Both the position numbers and the translations under genes were made by a program. From assembly GCF_000455205.1 (NCBI RefSeq), contig NZ_AUWQ01000002.1:102281-166280 (forward strand): a stretch of DNA of 64,000 nucleotides. The letters run 5' to 3'. Source of the DNA: Mycobacterium sp. UM_CSW (GTDB lineage: Bacteria > Actinomycetota > Actinomycetes > Mycobacteriales > Mycobacteriaceae). This document shows, piece by piece, positions 51,867 to 62,138 of the stretch (position 1 is its first letter; each line of letters starts with the position of its first letter). The notes beneath the pieces were generated by a model. It searched no databases and was not told the DNA's origin. It saw nothing but the letters and a program-made list of their open reading frames with translations.

Positions 51867-52711
51867 TACGCCAACTCCTCGCGTTTGGCCGCGCGCCCGC
51901 CCACGATGCGCAGGATGAACAGCACGGTAAACGAAATTGCAAGCAGCACGATGGATATCGCGGCGGCTCCGGTGCGGTCGTCGTTCTCGATCAGCGTCCG
52001 TATCCACTGGGAGGACACTTCGGTCTTGCCCGGCACCGCGCCGCCGATCAGCACCACCGAACCGAACTCGCCTATCGCTCGCGAGAACGCCAGGCCCGCA
52101 CCGGATAACAGGGCCGGGGTCAGCGACGGCAACACGACCGAGGTGAAGATCTTCGGACCGTTCGCGCCCAGCGAGGCCGCCGCCTCCTCGGTCTCCCGGT
52201 CGATCTCCAGCAACACGGGCTGAACGGCCCGCACCACGAACGGCAGGGTGACGAAGGCCAGCGCCACCGCCACGCCCCAAGCGGTGTGCTGCAGGTGCAG
52301 CCCCACCGGGCTGTTGTTCCCGTACAAGGCCAGCATCACCAGGCTGGCGACGATGGTCGGCAGCGCGAACGGCAGGTCGATGATGGCGTCGACCAGTCGT
52401 TTGCCGAAGAAGTCGTCGCGCACCAGCATCCAGGCGATCACCAGCCCGAACACCAGGTTGACCGCCGTCACCCCGGCGGAGATGGTGAGCGTCACCCGGA
52501 ACGACTCCAGCGCGGCATTCGACGTGACGGCGAGCCAGAAGGCATGCCAGCCACCACCGGCGGCCTGCCACGCGATGGCCCCCAGCGGCAGCAGCACGAT
52601 CACCGACAGCCACAGCGTCGCGACGCCGACCCGTAACGATGTGGTGCCCGCTCCGCGCGGGCGCCGGAAGACTCGTGTCGCGTCGGGGACGGGCGTGATG
52701 GTGGCCGTCAT
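51866..52711 (-). CDS. cysT: Sulfate ABC importer permease CysT
   Basis: A 281-residue six-helix permease, partner of CysW; coupling loop EEAAASLGANGPKIFTSVVLPS. The start at 52711 (MTATITPVPDATRVF) overlaps the subI stop (ATGA); the open frame extends 33 codons into subI without support. It matches M. tuberculosis CysT in length and order. Confidence 0.96.
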   Translation of the reverse strand: MTATITPVPDATRVFRRPRGAGTTSLRVGVATLWLSVIVLLPLGAIAWQAAGGGWHAFWLAVTSNAALESFRVTLTISAGVTAVNLVFGLVIAWMLVRDDFFGKRLVDAIIDLPFALPTIVASLVMLALYGNNSPVGLHLQHTAWGVAVALAFVTLPFVVRAVQPVLLEIDRETEEAAASLGANGPKIFTSVVLPSLTPALLSGAGLAFSRAIGEFGSVVLIGGAVPGKTEVSSQWIRTLIENDDRTGAAAISIVLLAISFTVLFILRIVGGRAAKREELA

Positions 52712-53754
52712 CCCGTCGCCTTCGTGTAGATCTTGGTGATGCTGCCCGTGTTCTTGTCGAACAGTTGCGGGTCCACCGTGGCCCAGCCGCCGAGTTGGGC
52801 GATCGTCCACAGCTTCGCCGGCACGGGGAACTGGCTGCGGAAATCCGCGGCCACGGCGGGATCGACCGGCCGGAAGCCGGCCTGCGCCCAGACCTTCTGC
52901 GCCGCGGCGGTGTACTGAAAGTTCTTGAAAGCCACGGCGGCATCCAGGTGGGGGCTGGTGGTCACCACCGCCAATGGGTTCTCGATCTTGAATGTCTGCG
53001 GCGGATTGACGTGCTCGACCGGCTTGCCCGCCCGTTCGGTCGCGATCGCCTCGTTCTCGTAGCTGATCAAGACGTCACCGCTGCCCTGGACGAAGACGTC
53101 GGTGGCTTCCCGTCCCGAACCGGGGCGCAGCTTGACGTGTTCGCTCACCAATTTATGGATGAAGTCGATGCCGGCCTGACCGTTGGCGCCGCCTTCACTC
53201 TTGACGGCATACGGGGCAAGCAGATTCCACTTGGCCGATCCCGAACTCAACGGGCTGGGCGTGATGACCTCAATGCCGTTCCGCAGCAGGTCATCCCAGT
53301 CCTTGATGTTCTTCGGATTTCCCTTGCGCACCACCAGCGTGACGACCGACCCGAACGGGATTCCCTTGGTGGCGTCGGTATTCCAGTCCTTGGATACCTT
53401 GCCCGCCTTGACCAACCGGGTGACGTCGGGTTCGACCGAGAAGTTGACGAGATCGGCCGGCTTACCCTCGGCTACGCCGCGGGACTGGTCGCCGGAGGCG
53501 CCGTAGGAGGTGATCACCTGGATGCCCTTGCCCTCGTCGGAGGCGTTGAAGGCGGGGATCACCTTGCTCCAGCCGGGTTCCGGGGCCGAATAGGCGACAA
53601 GGGTGAGACTCGTGCGCGCATTGCTGGGGCCGCTCCCGCCCACCACGTCGCTGGGGCCGCCCTGACAAGCGGCGACGACACCGACGGTCAGGGCGAGTAT
53701 GGCCGTACCCAGAGCAGCCCGCCAGCGCCGGGCGCTGCCGATGTCGGTGAGCAT
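52708..53754 (-). CDS. subI: Sulfate-binding lipoprotein SubI
   Basis: A 348-residue periplasmic-type sulfate-binding protein tethered as a lipoprotein: signal segment ALGTAILALTVGVVAAC with lipobox VAAC. The sulfate-binding family blocks LVAYSAPEPGWSKVIPAF, SYGASGDQSRGV and YENEAIA are present. ATG at 53754 (MLTDIGSARRW) with AAAGG upstream; the frame extends 46 codons further but that part lacks a signal peptide. First gene of the importer operon, delivering sulfate to CysTWA. Confidence 0.95.
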   Translation of the reverse strand: MLTDIGSARRWRAALGTAILALTVGVVAACQGGPSDVVGGSGPSNARTSLTLVAYSAPEPGWSKVIPAFNASDEGKGIQVITSYGASGDQSRGVAEGKPADLVNFSVEPDVTRLVKAGKVSKDWNTDATKGIPFGSVVTLVVRKGNPKNIKDWDDLLRNGIEVITPSPLSSGSAKWNLLAPYAVKSEGGANGQAGIDFIHKLVSEHVKLRPGSGREATDVFVQGSGDVLISYENEAIATERAGKPVEHVNPPQTFKIENPLAVVTTSPHLDAAVAFKNFQYTAAAQKVWAQAGFRPVDPAVAADFRSQFPVPAKLWTIAQLGGWATVDPQLFDKNTGSITKIYTKATG

Positions 53755-53983
53755 TGGTGGCCTTTCATTGCTGTTTCGGGCGGGACAACTGGTCTGGATC
53801 CCGTTGCAGCGGAAAGGCGATGAGACTTCAGGAGAGTCGACGACCCCTAACCAAACCGCGCACGGGTTGGAGTCAGCGACAACAGTGCACAAAGACAGCG
53901 CATTCCACCGCGCCGGTTGCCATGTGCATGTCGCGAAGCCTAACAGGAATTCGCTGGGCCGCCACCGCGCACCCGATCGAGCG

Positions 53984-54061
53984 TCAGTGCGTCGCTAGCC
54001 ATGTGACGATCACCAGCACCACGAGGGCGACCAGAATCAACGTCACGTGCGAGCGAGGCAT
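53984..54061 (-). CDS. Possible 25-residue membrane peptide
   Basis: MPRSHVTLILVALVVLVIVTWLATH in full would be a single hydrophobic helix with a basic N-terminus; shown by its start MPRSHV and the LILVALVVLVIV core. It begins five bases after the stop of the 66-residue membrane protein on the same strand. No clear ribosome binding site. The remainder of the 53755-54066 gap shows nothing else. It may be real or chance. Confidence 0.3.
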   Translation of the reverse strand: MPRSHVTLILVALVVLVIVTWLATH

Positions 54062-54066
54062 GTGCG

Positions 54067-54267
54067 TTACCCGGGCGCCCCATCGGCGTGCCGAACGCGG
54101 CGCATCAACTTGATGCCCTTTCCGAGCAGGCGGTCCAGCAGGCCAGCCGTGACGTAGGCCACCGCCAAAACGACGGGCATCACGATCATCGCTTGCAGCA
54201 CGAACGCGAGCCCCGAGAGCCACAGCTCGTTGCCGTCCCACCAATTCAGGAACCCGCCCACCCGGCT
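54067..54267 (-). CDS. Small membrane protein, 66 residues
   Basis: A small protein with one long hydrophobic stretch (WLSGLAFVLQAMIVMPVVLA, extending to AYVTAGLLDRLL) and a basic C-terminus GKGIKLMRRVRHAD. The GTG at 54267 gives MSRVGGFLNWWDGNE and 66 residues; an in-frame ATG at 54318 would add 17. It is divergent from the trehalase gene. A small predicted membrane gene is also known at this place in M. tuberculosis. Function unknown. Confidence 0.6.
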   Translation of the reverse strand, partial: SRVGGFLNWWDGNELWLSGLAFVLQAMIVMPVVLAVAYVTAGLLDRLLGKGIKLMRRVRHADGAPG

Positions 54268-54354
54268 CACCCTATTCGCCCCCGGCACCCGCACCCAACC
54301 GACACCTAATGGAAACATTGGACGCCGGGCAGGTTGACAGTCGATGATGTCGGC

Positions 54355-56406
54355 ATGGTTCTGCACGCCCAACCCGCCGACCAGCCGGCCGACGGCGCCC
54401 CCGCGGAGGCACCCCTGGAGGCGTTCGACGCGTCTCCCGAGCCGGCGCTGGCGGCGCCGATCGATTTCAGCGCGCCCGCCCCGCTCGCGCCCACCGCGTC
54501 GCTGCGGAACCCATTTCCGCCGATCGCCGACTACGCGTTCCTGTCCGACTGGGAAACGACGTGCCTGATCTCGCCCGCCGGGTCGGTCGAATGGCTGTGC
54601 GTGCCCCGACCCGACTCCCCGAGCGTGTTCGGCGCCATCCTGGACCGTAGCGCCGGCCACTTCCGGCTCGGCCCGTACGGCGTCTCGGTGCCCTCGGCGC
54701 GCCGCTACCTTCCGGGCAGCCTGATCATGGAGACCACCTGGCAGACCCACACCGGGTGGCTGATCGTGCGTGACGCGCTGGTGATGGGCCCGTGGCATGA
54801 CATCGAGCGCCGCTCGCGGACGCATCGCCGCACCCCGATGGACTGGGATGCCGAGCACATCCTGCTGCGCACGGTGCGCTGCGTCAGCGGCACCGTCGAG
54901 CTGATGATGAGCTGCGAGCCGGCGTTCGACTACCACCGCGTCGGCGTCACCTGGGAGTACTCGGCCAACGCCTACGGCGAGGCCATCGCGCGCGCCAGCA
55001 AGCAGCCCGACGCGCACCCGACGCTGCGGCTGACCACCAACCTGCGCATCGGGCTGGAGGGCCGGGAAGCGCGGGCGCGCACCCGGATGAAAGAGGGCGA
55101 TGACGTGTTCGTCGCCCTGAGCTGGACCAAGCACCCGGCGCCGCAGACCTACGAAGAGGCCGCCGACAAGATGTGGCAGACCACCGAGTGCTGGCGGCAG
55201 TGGATCAACATCGGCAACTTCCCCGACCACCCCTGGCGCGCCTACCTGCAGCGCAGCGCGCTGACGCTGAAGGGTCTGACGTATTCGCCCACGGGCGCGC
55301 TGCTGGCGGCCAGCACCACGTCGCTCCCCGAGACGCCGCACGGCGAGCGCAACTGGGATTACCGCTACGCCTGGGTCCGCGACTCGACGTTCGCGCTGTG
55401 GGGCCTCTACACCCTGGGACTCGACCGCGAGGCCGACGACTTCTTCGCGTTCATCGCCGACGTCTCCGGCGCCAACAGCAACGAGCGGCACCCGCTGCAG
55501 GTGATGTACGGCGTCGGCGGCGAGCGCAGCCTGGTCGAAGAGGAGCTGCACCACCTCTCCGGTTACGACCACGCCCGTCCGGTGCGGATCGGCAACGGCG
55601 CCTACGACCAGGTTCAGCACGACATCTGGGGCTCGATCCTGGACTCGTTCTACCTGCACGCCAAGTCGCGGGAGCAAATCCCGGAGACCCTGTGGCCGGT
55701 GCTCAAAAAGCAGGTGGAAGAGGCGATCAAGCATTGGCGCGAGCCCGACCGCGGCATCTGGGAGGTGCGCGGGGAGCCGCAGCATTTCACGTCGTCGAAG
55801 GTGATGTGCTGGGTGGCGCTCGACCGCGGGTCCAAGCTTGCCGAGCGGCAGGGCGAGAAGAGCTATGCCCAGCAGTGGCGGGCGATCGCCGAGGAGATCA
55901 AGAACGACATCCTCGAGCACGGGGTCGACTCGCGCGGCGTGTTCACCCAGCGCTACGGCAGCGACGCGCTGGACGCCTCGCTGCTGCTGGTCGTGCTGAC
56001 CCGGTTCCTGCCGCCGGACGACCCGCGGGTGCGCAACACCGTGCTGGCCATCGCCAACGAGCTGACCGAGGAGGGCCTGGTGCTGCGCTACCGGGTCGAG
56101 GAGACCGACGACGGGCTGTCCGGCGAGGAGGGCACGTTCACGATCTGCTCGTTCTGGTTGGTCTCGGCGCTGGTCGAGATCGGCGAGGTGAGCCGCGCCA
56201 AGCGGCTCTGCGAGCGGCTGCTCGCCTACGCCAGTCCGCTGCACCTCTACGCCGAGGAGATCGAGCCGCGCACCGGTCGGCACCTGGGCAACTTCCCGCA
56301 GGCGTTCACCCACCTGGCCCTGATCAACGCCGTCGTGCACGTCATCCGGGCCGAGGAGGAGGCCGACGGATCGGGCACGTTCCAGCCGGCCAACGCGCCG
56401 GTGTAG
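54355..56406 (+). CDS. treH: GH15-family trehalase
   Basis: A 683-residue glycoside hydrolase family 15 protein matching the mycobacterial trehalase at Rv2402, which hydrolyses trehalose to two glucoses. The N-terminal ~60 residues are Pro/Ala-rich and variable; the beta-sandwich begins NPFPPIADYAFLSDWETTC. The (alpha/alpha)6 catalytic domain has GERNWDYRYAWVRDSTFALW and the later EEGTFTICSFWLVSAL with the catalytic acid region, ending EIEPRTGRHLGNFPQAFTH. ATG at 54355 (MVLHAQPADQ) is favoured by resemblance to the known N-terminus; a TTG at 54334 is an alternative. Confidence 0.93.
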   Translation: MVLHAQPADQPADGAPAEAPLEAFDASPEPALAAPIDFSAPAPLAPTASLRNPFPPIADYAFLSDWETTCLISPAGSVEWLCVPRPDSPSVFGAILDRSAGHFRLGPYGVSVPSARRYLPGSLIMETTWQTHTGWLIVRDALVMGPWHDIERRSRTHRRTPMDWDAEHILLRTVRCVSGTVELMMSCEPAFDYHRVGVTWEYSANAYGEAIARASKQPDAHPTLRLTTNLRIGLEGREARARTRMKEGDDVFVALSWTKHPAPQTYEEAADKMWQTTECWRQWINIGNFPDHPWRAYLQRSALTLKGLTYSPTGALLAASTTSLPETPHGERNWDYRYAWVRDSTFALWGLYTLGLDREADDFFAFIADVSGANSNERHPLQVMYGVGGERSLVEEELHHLSGYDHARPVRIGNGAYDQVQHDIWGSILDSFYLHAKSREQIPETLWPVLKKQVEEAIKHWREPDRGIWEVRGEPQHFTSSKVMCWVALDRGSKLAERQGEKSYAQQWRAIAEEIKNDILEHGVDSRGVFTQRYGSDALDASLLLVVLTRFLPPDDPRVRNTVLAIANELTEEGLVLRYRVEETDDGLSGEEGTFTICSFWLVSALVEIGEVSRAKRLCERLLAYASPLHLYAEEIEPRTGRHLGNFPQAFTHLALINAVVHVIRAEEEADGSGTFQPANAPV

Positions 56407-56428
56407 ATCCGCGTCAGCGCCCGCCCCG

Positions 56429-57238
56429 TCAGCTCAGCGCGCCGACCTTGTCCAAGATGGCGTGCGCGATGTCGACGGCACTGGCCTGAGGATCGGCGCC
56501 GGGGTCCGGCGGCTGCGTATCAGCGAAGAAGGCAACCTCGACCTCGACCAGGCAGTTGCCGCGGACGCCGAGGGCCCGCCCGGACTGCAGGGACGCCGAA
56601 TCCAAGCTGCGCGATGCGAACCCCATCGAAATGGTCGCCGAGACAACCGGATTCGTGGCCTCGACGTTGGTGACCGCAGCCTTGAGCTTGAACACCGTGC
56701 CCGACAACGGCATCGTCGTGCCATCGCATTGTTGCCACTGCTGGGAGAATTTTTCGAACAGCGCCTGAGCCTCGGCGGGGCTGGGCAGGCTGACCACGCC
56801 CTCCTTGACGCTGGTCACCTCCACGGACTTCGGGGCGTGCCGCCAGGTCTGAACCGCGACGTGACGCACCTTGCTGGATTGATAGACGACTCGCTGCAGC
56901 ATCGACGCCACGCCCAGGCAGTCGCCGGGCGAGAGCCATCCGTCGTCCAATAACGCGTCGGGACCACCGAACCGCGGCCGAAAACGAGGGTCAATCTTGA
57001 AGGACTGGTTGAGGATTCCCGCCAAGGCCCGATGGCCCAGCAGCACCTGCTTGATGGTTTGCCCGTGCAGCGATCGCGGCGCCATGCCCGGCGCCGGTCG
57101 CGCCGTGCCGTCGACAACCGTGGCGCAGCCGGCGGTCGACATCGCGAGCAGCAGCGCGGCCGCCACGCACCAGCGTCGTCCCCTGCGCGCCGGACATCGG
57201 CGCCGGTATTTACCCTCAGTACGCTCTTGATTCATCAT
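56429..57238 (-). CDS. lppR: LppR-type lipoprotein with sensor (PknH-like) domain
   Basis: A 269-residue exported lipoprotein: basic N-terminus, hydrophobic CVAAALLLAMSTAGC with lipobox STAGC. The rest matches the extracellular PknH-like sensor domain: SPGDCLGVASMLQRVVYQ, WQQCDGTTM and GNCLVEVEVAFF contribute the paired cysteines expected to form disulfides. Located as Rv2403c. AGAGGG precedes two ATGs (57238 and 57235). An adjacent paralogue lies upstream. Ligand unknown. Confidence 0.9.
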   Translation of the reverse strand: MMNQERTEGKYRRRCPARRGRRWCVAAALLLAMSTAGCATVVDGTARPAPGMAPRSLHGQTIKQVLLGHRALAGILNQSFKIDPRFRPRFGGPDALLDDGWLSPGDCLGVASMLQRVVYQSSKVRHVAVQTWRHAPKSVEVTSVKEGVVSLPSPAEAQALFEKFSQQWQQCDGTTMPLSGTVFKLKAAVTNVEATNPVVSATISMGFASRSLDSASLQSGRALGVRGNCLVEVEVAFFADTQPPDPGADPQASAVDIAHAILDKVGALS

Positions 57239-57353
57239 TCGGCCCTCTTTCGTTCACCGAGAGTTTACTTTGGGGGCGAAGAGGGCCGCCGTAAGACACA
57301 CCGAGGGCGCAGGGAGAGCCCAGGAACGTCTCAGGTTGCGACGAGGCGCAGTG

Positions 57354-58121
57354 TCAGCTCAGGGCGCTGACCTTGTCCATCATGGCGCGCGCGACGTCGA
57401 TGCCGCTGGTGTCCAGGTTGCCCGAGCCCGGGTCGGACGGGCGCCGGTCGCCGAAGAAGACGACCTCCACCTCGACGAGGCAGTTCAACTGGACCCCGAT
57501 GGCCCGTGCCTGTGGCGTGGGCCGCAGGGGCGGCATGTTGGGCAGCACCGACGTCGCGGTATTCGTCGCCGCGACAATGGTTTTGGAGGCGTCCGGTACG
57601 CGGACGTCACCGATGACGATTGTCGTGCTGATCGGGCCGTTCTGCTCCGTCGTCGTGGTGCCGTTGCACTGCTGCCACTGCTGCGAGAACTGCACGAACA
57701 GCGCCTGGGCCTGCGCGGCCGACGGCAGGGCGACGACGCCCTCGATGACGCTGATCACCTGCGCCGGATCGCCGTTGTTCCACCACGCTTGCGCCGCAAC
57801 GTCTTTGACGTCCGCGGACTGGTAGACGCTTTTCTGCAGCATCGCCGTCACGCCCAGGCAATTGGCCGGCGAGACGCTTTCGTCCTTTTGGCTCAGCACG
57901 TCAGGTCCGCCGAACTCGGCCGGCTTGCGGGTGGCGAAGGGCTGGTTGAGCATCCGCGACAAAACGTCGCCGTCGAGCAGCACCCGGCGGACGGTGTCGC
58001 CGGTGAGCGGGCGTGGCTTCAGGTTGGGTGCCGGTTTCGCCGTGCCATCCACCACGCCGCCGCATCCGGCCGCCACCGCGGCGACCAACATCAACGCCGT
58101 CGCCGGCCCGAGGATTCGCAC
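57354..58121 (-). CDS. LppR paralogue, sensor-domain lipoprotein
   Basis: A 255-residue lipoprotein with signal MRILGPATALMLVAAVAAGC. It shares block order with the downstream gene: SPANCLGVTAMLQKSVYQS, WQQCNGTTT and LNCLVEVEVVFFGD. GTG start at 58121, two bases after the lepA stop, so probably co-transcribed with lepA. The pair is a tandem duplication; M. tuberculosis has one gene here. Confidence 0.88.
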   Translation of the reverse strand: MRILGPATALMLVAAVAAGCGGVVDGTAKPAPNLKPRPLTGDTVRRVLLDGDVLSRMLNQPFATRKPAEFGGPDVLSQKDESVSPANCLGVTAMLQKSVYQSADVKDVAAQAWWNNGDPAQVISVIEGVVALPSAAQAQALFVQFSQQWQQCNGTTTTEQNGPISTTIVIGDVRVPDASKTIVAATNTATSVLPNMPPLRPTPQARAIGVQLNCLVEVEVVFFGDRRPSDPGSGNLDTSGIDVARAMMDKVSALS

Positions 58122-58123
58122 GG

Positions 58124-60055
58124 CTACTTCTTACCCTTATCCCCGGCGGCGTCGGTGGACAGCGCGGCGACGAACGCCTCCTGCGGCACCTCGACCCGGC
58201 CGATCGTCTTCATCCGCTTCTTGCCTTCCTTCTGCTTTTCCAGAAGTTTGCGTTTGCGGGTGATGTCGCCGCCATAGCATTTGGACAGCACGTCCTTGCG
58301 GATCGCCCGAATGTTCTCGCGGGCAATGATTTTCGATCCGATGGCCGCCTGCACCGGCACCTCGAACTGCTGGCGCGGAATCAGCTCCTTGAGCTTGGTG
58401 GTCATCTTGTTGCCGTAGGCGTACGCCGAATCCTTGTGCACGATCGCGCTGAACGCGTCGACGGCCTCGCCCTGCAGCAGGATGTCGACCTTGACCAGTT
58501 CGGCCTCCTGCTCGCCCGCCTCCTCGTAGTCGAGGCTGGCATAGCCGCGGGTGCGCGACTTCAGGGAGTCGAAGAAGTCGAAGATGATCTCGCCGAGCGG
58601 CATGGTGTAGCGCAATTCCACCCGCTCGGGCGACAGGTAATCCATGCTGCCCAGCTCGCCCCGCCGCGACTGGCACAGCTCCATGATGGTGCCGATGAAC
58701 TCGCTGGGGGCGATGATGGTGGTCTTCACGACGGGTTCGTAGACGATCCGGATCTTGCCCTCCGGCCAGTCCGACGGGTTGGTCACCACGATCTCGCTGT
58801 CATCCTCCTTGACGACCCGGTAGACGACGTTCGGCGACGTCGAGATCAGGTCCAGGTCGAACTCGCGCTCCAGGCGCTCGCGGGTGATCTCCATGTGCAG
58901 CAGACCGAGGAAGCCGCACCGGAAACCGAAGCCCAGCGCCACCGACGTCTCCGGCTCGTAGGTCAGGGCGGCGTCGTTGAGCTGCAGGCGGTCCAGGGCG
59001 TCGCGCAGATCCGGGTAGTCCGAGCCGTCGACGGGATATAGCCCCGAATAGACCATCGGTTTGGGTTCGCGATAGCCCGTCAGCGCCTCGGTGGCGCCGT
59101 GGCGGGCGGTCGTCACGGTGTCGCCGACCTTGGACTGCCGGACGTCCTTCACCCCCGTGATCAGGTAGCCGACCTCCCCCACCCCCAGGCCGTCGCTGGG
59201 CTTGGGTTCGGGCGAGACGATGCCGACCTCGAGTAGTTCGTGGGTGGCGCCGGTGGACATCATCGCGATGCGTTCGCGCGGGGTGATCTTGCCGTCCACC
59301 ACGCGCACGTAGGTGACCACGCCGCGGTAGATGTCGTAGACGGAGTCGAAGATCATCGCGCGGGTCGGCGCGTCGGCGTCACCCTCGGGCGGCGGGACCT
59401 CACGCACGACGTGATCGAGCAGATCGGCGACGCCCTCCCCGGTCTTGCCGGACACCCGCAACACGTCCTCGGGCTCGCAGCCGATGATGTGGGCGATCTC
59501 GCCGGCGTAGCGGTCGGGGTCGGCGGCCGGCAGGTCGATCTTGTTGAGCACCGGGATGATGTGCAGGTCACGGTCCAGCGCCAGGTACAGGTTGGCCAGC
59601 GTCTGCGCCTCGATGCCCTGGGCGGCGTCCACCAGCAATACCGCGCCCTCGCAGGCCTCCAGCGCGCGCGACACCTCGTAGGTGAAGTCGACGTGGCCCG
59701 GGGTGTCGATCAGGTGCAGGACATAGTCGGTGTCATCGATTTTCCAAGGCAGCCGCACATTCTGCGCCTTGATGGTGATCCCGCGCTCCCGCTCGATGTC
59801 CATCCGGTCGAGGTACTGGGCGCGCATCGACCGCTCGTCGACGACGCCGGTGAGCTGAAGCATCCGGTCCGCCAGCGTCGACTTGCCGTGGTCGATGTGA
59901 GCGATGATGCAGAAATTCCTGATCTGCGCCGGCGGGGTGAAGGTTTTGTCGGCGAAACTGCTGATGGGAATCTCCTGGTCTGGGCCTGCTCGAGGCCGCC
60001 TGAGCGGTATGTCCAGGGTATCTGTGCGCGGTCGCCGGGACCTACTTGGACACAT
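58124..60055 (-). CDS. lepA: Translation factor LepA (EF4)
   Basis: A 643-residue ribosome-dependent GTPase involved in translation initiation/elongation fidelity. G motifs: [10 protein letters not shown] (G1), RGITIKAQ (G2), DTPGHVDF (G3), NKIDLPAA (G4). The LepA-specific C-terminus ends [16 protein letters not shown]. Start uncertain: ATG 60055 ([12 protein letters not shown]) is adopted; the frame extends to 60112, and the conserved core begins [12 protein letters not shown]. Divergent from the PemK-like gene with 33 bases between. Confidence 0.95.
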   Translation of the reverse strand: MCPSRSRRPRTDTLDIPLRRPRAGPDQEIPISSFADKTFTPPAQIRNFCIIAHIDHGKSTLADRMLQLTGVVDERSMRAQYLDRMDIERERGITIKAQNVRLPWKIDDTDYVLHLIDTPGHVDFTYEVSRALEACEGAVLLVDAAQGIEAQTLANLYLALDRDLHIIPVLNKIDLPAADPDRYAGEIAHIIGCEPEDVLRVSGKTGEGVADLLDHVVREVPPPEGDADAPTRAMIFDSVYDIYRGVVTYVRVVDGKITPRERIAMMSTGATHELLEVGIVSPEPKPSDGLGVGEVGYLITGVKDVRQSKVGDTVTTARHGATEALTGYREPKPMVYSGLYPVDGSDYPDLRDALDRLQLNDAALTYEPETSVALGFGFRCGFLGLLHMEITRERLEREFDLDLISTSPNVVYRVVKEDDSEIVVTNPSDWPEGKIRIVYEPVVKTTIIAPSEFIGTIMELCQSRRGELGSMDYLSPERVELRYTMPLGEIIFDFFDSLKSRTRGYASLDYEEAGEQEAELVKVDILLQGEAVDAFSAIVHKDSAYAYGNKMTTKLKELIPRQQFEVPVQAAIGSKIIARENIRAIRKDVLSKCYGGDITRKRKLLEKQKEGKKRMKTIGRVEVPQEAFVAALSTDAAGDKGKK

Positions 60056-60088
60056 TCGCACCCGGCCGCCCGTGGTTATGCTGCGAAT

Positions 60089-60667
60089 ATGGCGTCTCCC
60101 CGCAAATCCCAATGGAAGACGTTGCAGCGCTTCGCCCGAAATGTGGTGATCTACGCGCAGACCGCCCAGGTCGTCGCGCGCGAACTCGAGCGCGCCGTGA
60201 AGATCACCGCCAACGTCATCGCCGCGGCCGCGCCGCAGTCACCGGCCGAGATCGCGACGGGGCGGCCGGTGACCAGCACCAGCTTTCCCACCGCCCAACG
60301 GGCGCGAAAGCTGGTCTACGCCCCGAACCTCGACGGCCGGGCCGATCCCGGCGAGATCGTGTGGACGTGGGTGGCCTACGAGGACGACCCCACCCGGGGG
60401 AAGGATCGACCGGTCCTGGTCGTGGGCCGTGACCGCCGCGTCCTGCTGGGGCTGATGGTCTCCAGCCAGCAGCGCCACGCCGGCGATCGCGACTGGGTGG
60501 GGATCGGGGCCGGCGCCTGGGATTACGAGGGCCGGGAGAGCTGGGTTCGCCTCGACCGGGTGCTCGACGTGCCCGAGGAGGGCATTCGCCGCGAGGGCGC
60601 GATCCTGGAACGCGAAATCTTCGACGTCATCGCCGCCCGGCTACGGGCGGACTACGCCTGGAGCTAG
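60089..60667 (+). CDS. PemK/MazF-like protein (Rv2405-type)
   Basis: A 192-residue protein. N-terminal ~80 residues are helical and basic ([20 protein letters not shown]); the C-terminal half resembles the PemK/MazF barrel, with [20 protein letters not shown] then [20 protein letters not shown]. MazF proteins are mRNA endonucleases, but no antitoxin gene lies beside it and it is conserved at this site, so a domesticated role is possible. The long frame from 59240 is lepA antisense until this ATG. Confidence 0.8.
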   Translation: MASPRKSQWKTLQRFARNVVIYAQTAQVVARELERAVKITANVIAAAAPQSPAEIATGRPVTSTSFPTAQRARKLVYAPNLDGRADPGEIVWTWVAYEDDPTRGKDRPVLVVGRDRRVLLGLMVSSQQRHAGDRDWVGIGAGAWDYEGRESWVRLDRVLDVPEEGIRREGAILEREIFDVIAARLRADYAWS

Positions 60668-60692
60668 TGCCCGCAGATCGCCGAGCCGGGCA
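60668..60692. terminator. Bidirectional hairpin between convergent genes
   Basis: TGCCCG (60668-60673) and CGGGCA (60687-60692) form a 6-bp stem with a 13-base loop exactly in the gap between two convergent stop codons. No U-tract. Confidence 0.35.
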
Positions 60693-60693
60693 A

Positions 60694-61122
60694 TCAGCCC
60701 TGGGTGATGTAGGACTGCAGCTGCTCGTGCTCGGCCTCGAGCTCCTCCATCCGGGTCTTCACCACGTCACCGATGCTGACGATGCCGATCAGCTTCTTGC
60801 CGTCCAGCACCGGCACGTGGCGCACCCGGTTCTTGGTCATCAGCACGCTCAGCGAGTCCACCGTGTCCGACTTCGTGCACGTCGCGACCGTGGAGGTCAT
60901 GATCTTCGAGACCGGCCGCGACAGCACGCTCGCGCCGTGGGTGTGCAGTTGGCGCACGACGTCACGCTCCGAGACGATGCCGACGACGCCCTCGTCGCCG
61001 ACCACCACCATGGCGCCGATGTTTTGCTCGGCGAGACCGGCGAGCAGCTCCTTGACGGTCGCATCGGGGTTGATCGTCACCACCGCCGCGCCCTTGTTCC
61101 GCAAGACGTCCGCAATCCGCAT
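60694..61122 (-). CDS. Tandem CBS-domain protein
   Basis: A 142-residue protein made only of two CBS motifs (about 1-60 and 70-130; [15 protein letters not shown]-type and [14 protein letters not shown] blocks) forming one Bateman module that usually binds adenosine nucleotides. Same length and place as Rv2406c. ATG 61122 follows GGAGG by five bases; the preceding TTG is not needed. Partner unknown. Confidence 0.92.
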   Translation of the reverse strand: MRIADVLRNKGAAVVTINPDATVKELLAGLAEQNIGAMVVVGDEGVVGIVSERDVVRQLHTHGASVLSRPVSKIMTSTVATCTKSDTVDSLSVLMTKNRVRHVPVLDGKKLIGIVSIGDVVKTRMEELEAEHEQLQSYITQG

Positions 61123-61295
61123 CAAGGCCTCCAGCCGGTTGTGATCCGCTTCACATCAGGCTACGGCTAACTCGCTCGGCGGGGAAGCCAACACGAAAAG
61201 CGGCAACCGCGGGCTCCCATACCCTCGGATTCGCCGCCCAAACTCGCATCGGTCAAATGCCCCTGCGGCCCTGTGCCGCTTGCGAGGATATGGCC

Positions 61296-62138
61296 ATGAT
61301 CGAGATCACCCTGCTGGGCACCGGAAGCCCCATCCCCGACCCCAATCGCGCCGGTCCGTCGACCCTGGTGCGGGCCGGCGGACAGGTGTTTTTGGTCGAC
61401 TGCGGGCGTGGGGTGCTGCAGCGCGCGGCGGCGGTCGGCGTAGGCGCCGCCGGTTTGTCGGCGCTGCTGCTCACCCACCTGCACAGCGACCACATCGGCG
61501 ATCTCGGCGACCTGCTGATCACCCGATGGATCTCCACCTTTGCGCCCGAGCCCACGCCGCTGCCGATCATCGGGCCGCCCGGCACCGCGGAGACCGTGGC
61601 GGCGACGCTCAAGGCGTTCGGCCACGACATCGGCTACCGGATCGCCCATCACGCCGACCTGAACGCGCCACCGGCGGTCGAGGTTCACGAGTGCACCGAA
61701 GGCCCGGTGTGGGACCGCGACGGGGTGTCGATCCGGGTCGCGCCGACCGACCACCGACCGGTGACACCGACCATCGGGTTCCGCATCGAATCCGGCGCGT
61801 CCTCGGTGGTGCTGGCGGGCGACACGGTCCCATGCGCGGGCCTGGACGAATTGGCAAGCGGCGCTGACGCATTGGTGCACACAGTGATCCGCAAGGACAT
61901 CGTCGCCAACATCCCGCAGCAGCGGCTTCAGGACATCTGCGATTACCACTCGTCGGTGGAGGAGGCGGCGACGACCGCCGACCGCGCGGGCGTGGGCACC
62001 CTGGTGATGACGCACTACGTGCCGACGCTGGTGCCCGGGCAAGAGGAACAGTGGCGCGCGCTGGCCGCCACCAAATTCGGCGGGCGCATCGAACTCGGCG
62101 ACGACCTGCATCGAGTCGAGGTCAACCCGCGCTCCTAG
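61296..62138 (+). CDS. rnz: Ribonuclease Z-type metallo-beta-lactamase fold enzyme
   Basis: A 280-residue RNase Z family protein, probably a tRNA 3'-endonuclease. Metal site [14 protein letters not shown] (HxHxDH) at about residue 65, further ligands in VLAGDTVPC (Asp) and the C-terminal [10 protein letters not shown] (His). ATG 61296 has GAGG eight bases upstream; in-frame ATG 61290 is also possible. Matches Rv2407. Its end overlaps the convergent membrane-protein gene by 17 bases. Confidence 0.92.
   Translation: MIEITLLGTGSPIPDPNRAGPSTLVRAGGQVFLVDCGRGVLQRAAAVGVGAAGLSALLLTHLHSDHIGDLGDLLITRWISTFAPEPTPLPIIGPPGTAETVAATLKAFGHDIGYRIAHHADLNAPPAVEVHECTEGPVWDRDGVSIRVAPTDHRPVTPTIGFRIESGASSVVLAGDTVPCAGLDELASGADALVHTVIRKDIVANIPQQRLQDICDYHSSVEEAATTADRAGVGTLVMTHYVPTLVPGQEEQWRALAATKFGGRIELGDDLHRVEVNPRS

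Noticed and set aside
53755-53983. Second polycysteine leader upstream of the subI-cysTWA operon
   Set aside because: Minus-strand reading shows no run of Cys codons.
54067-56340. 757-residue minus-strand frame opposite trehalase
   Set aside because: Only its last 66 (or 83) residues lie outside the trehalase gene and look like a real membrane protein; the rest is shadow.
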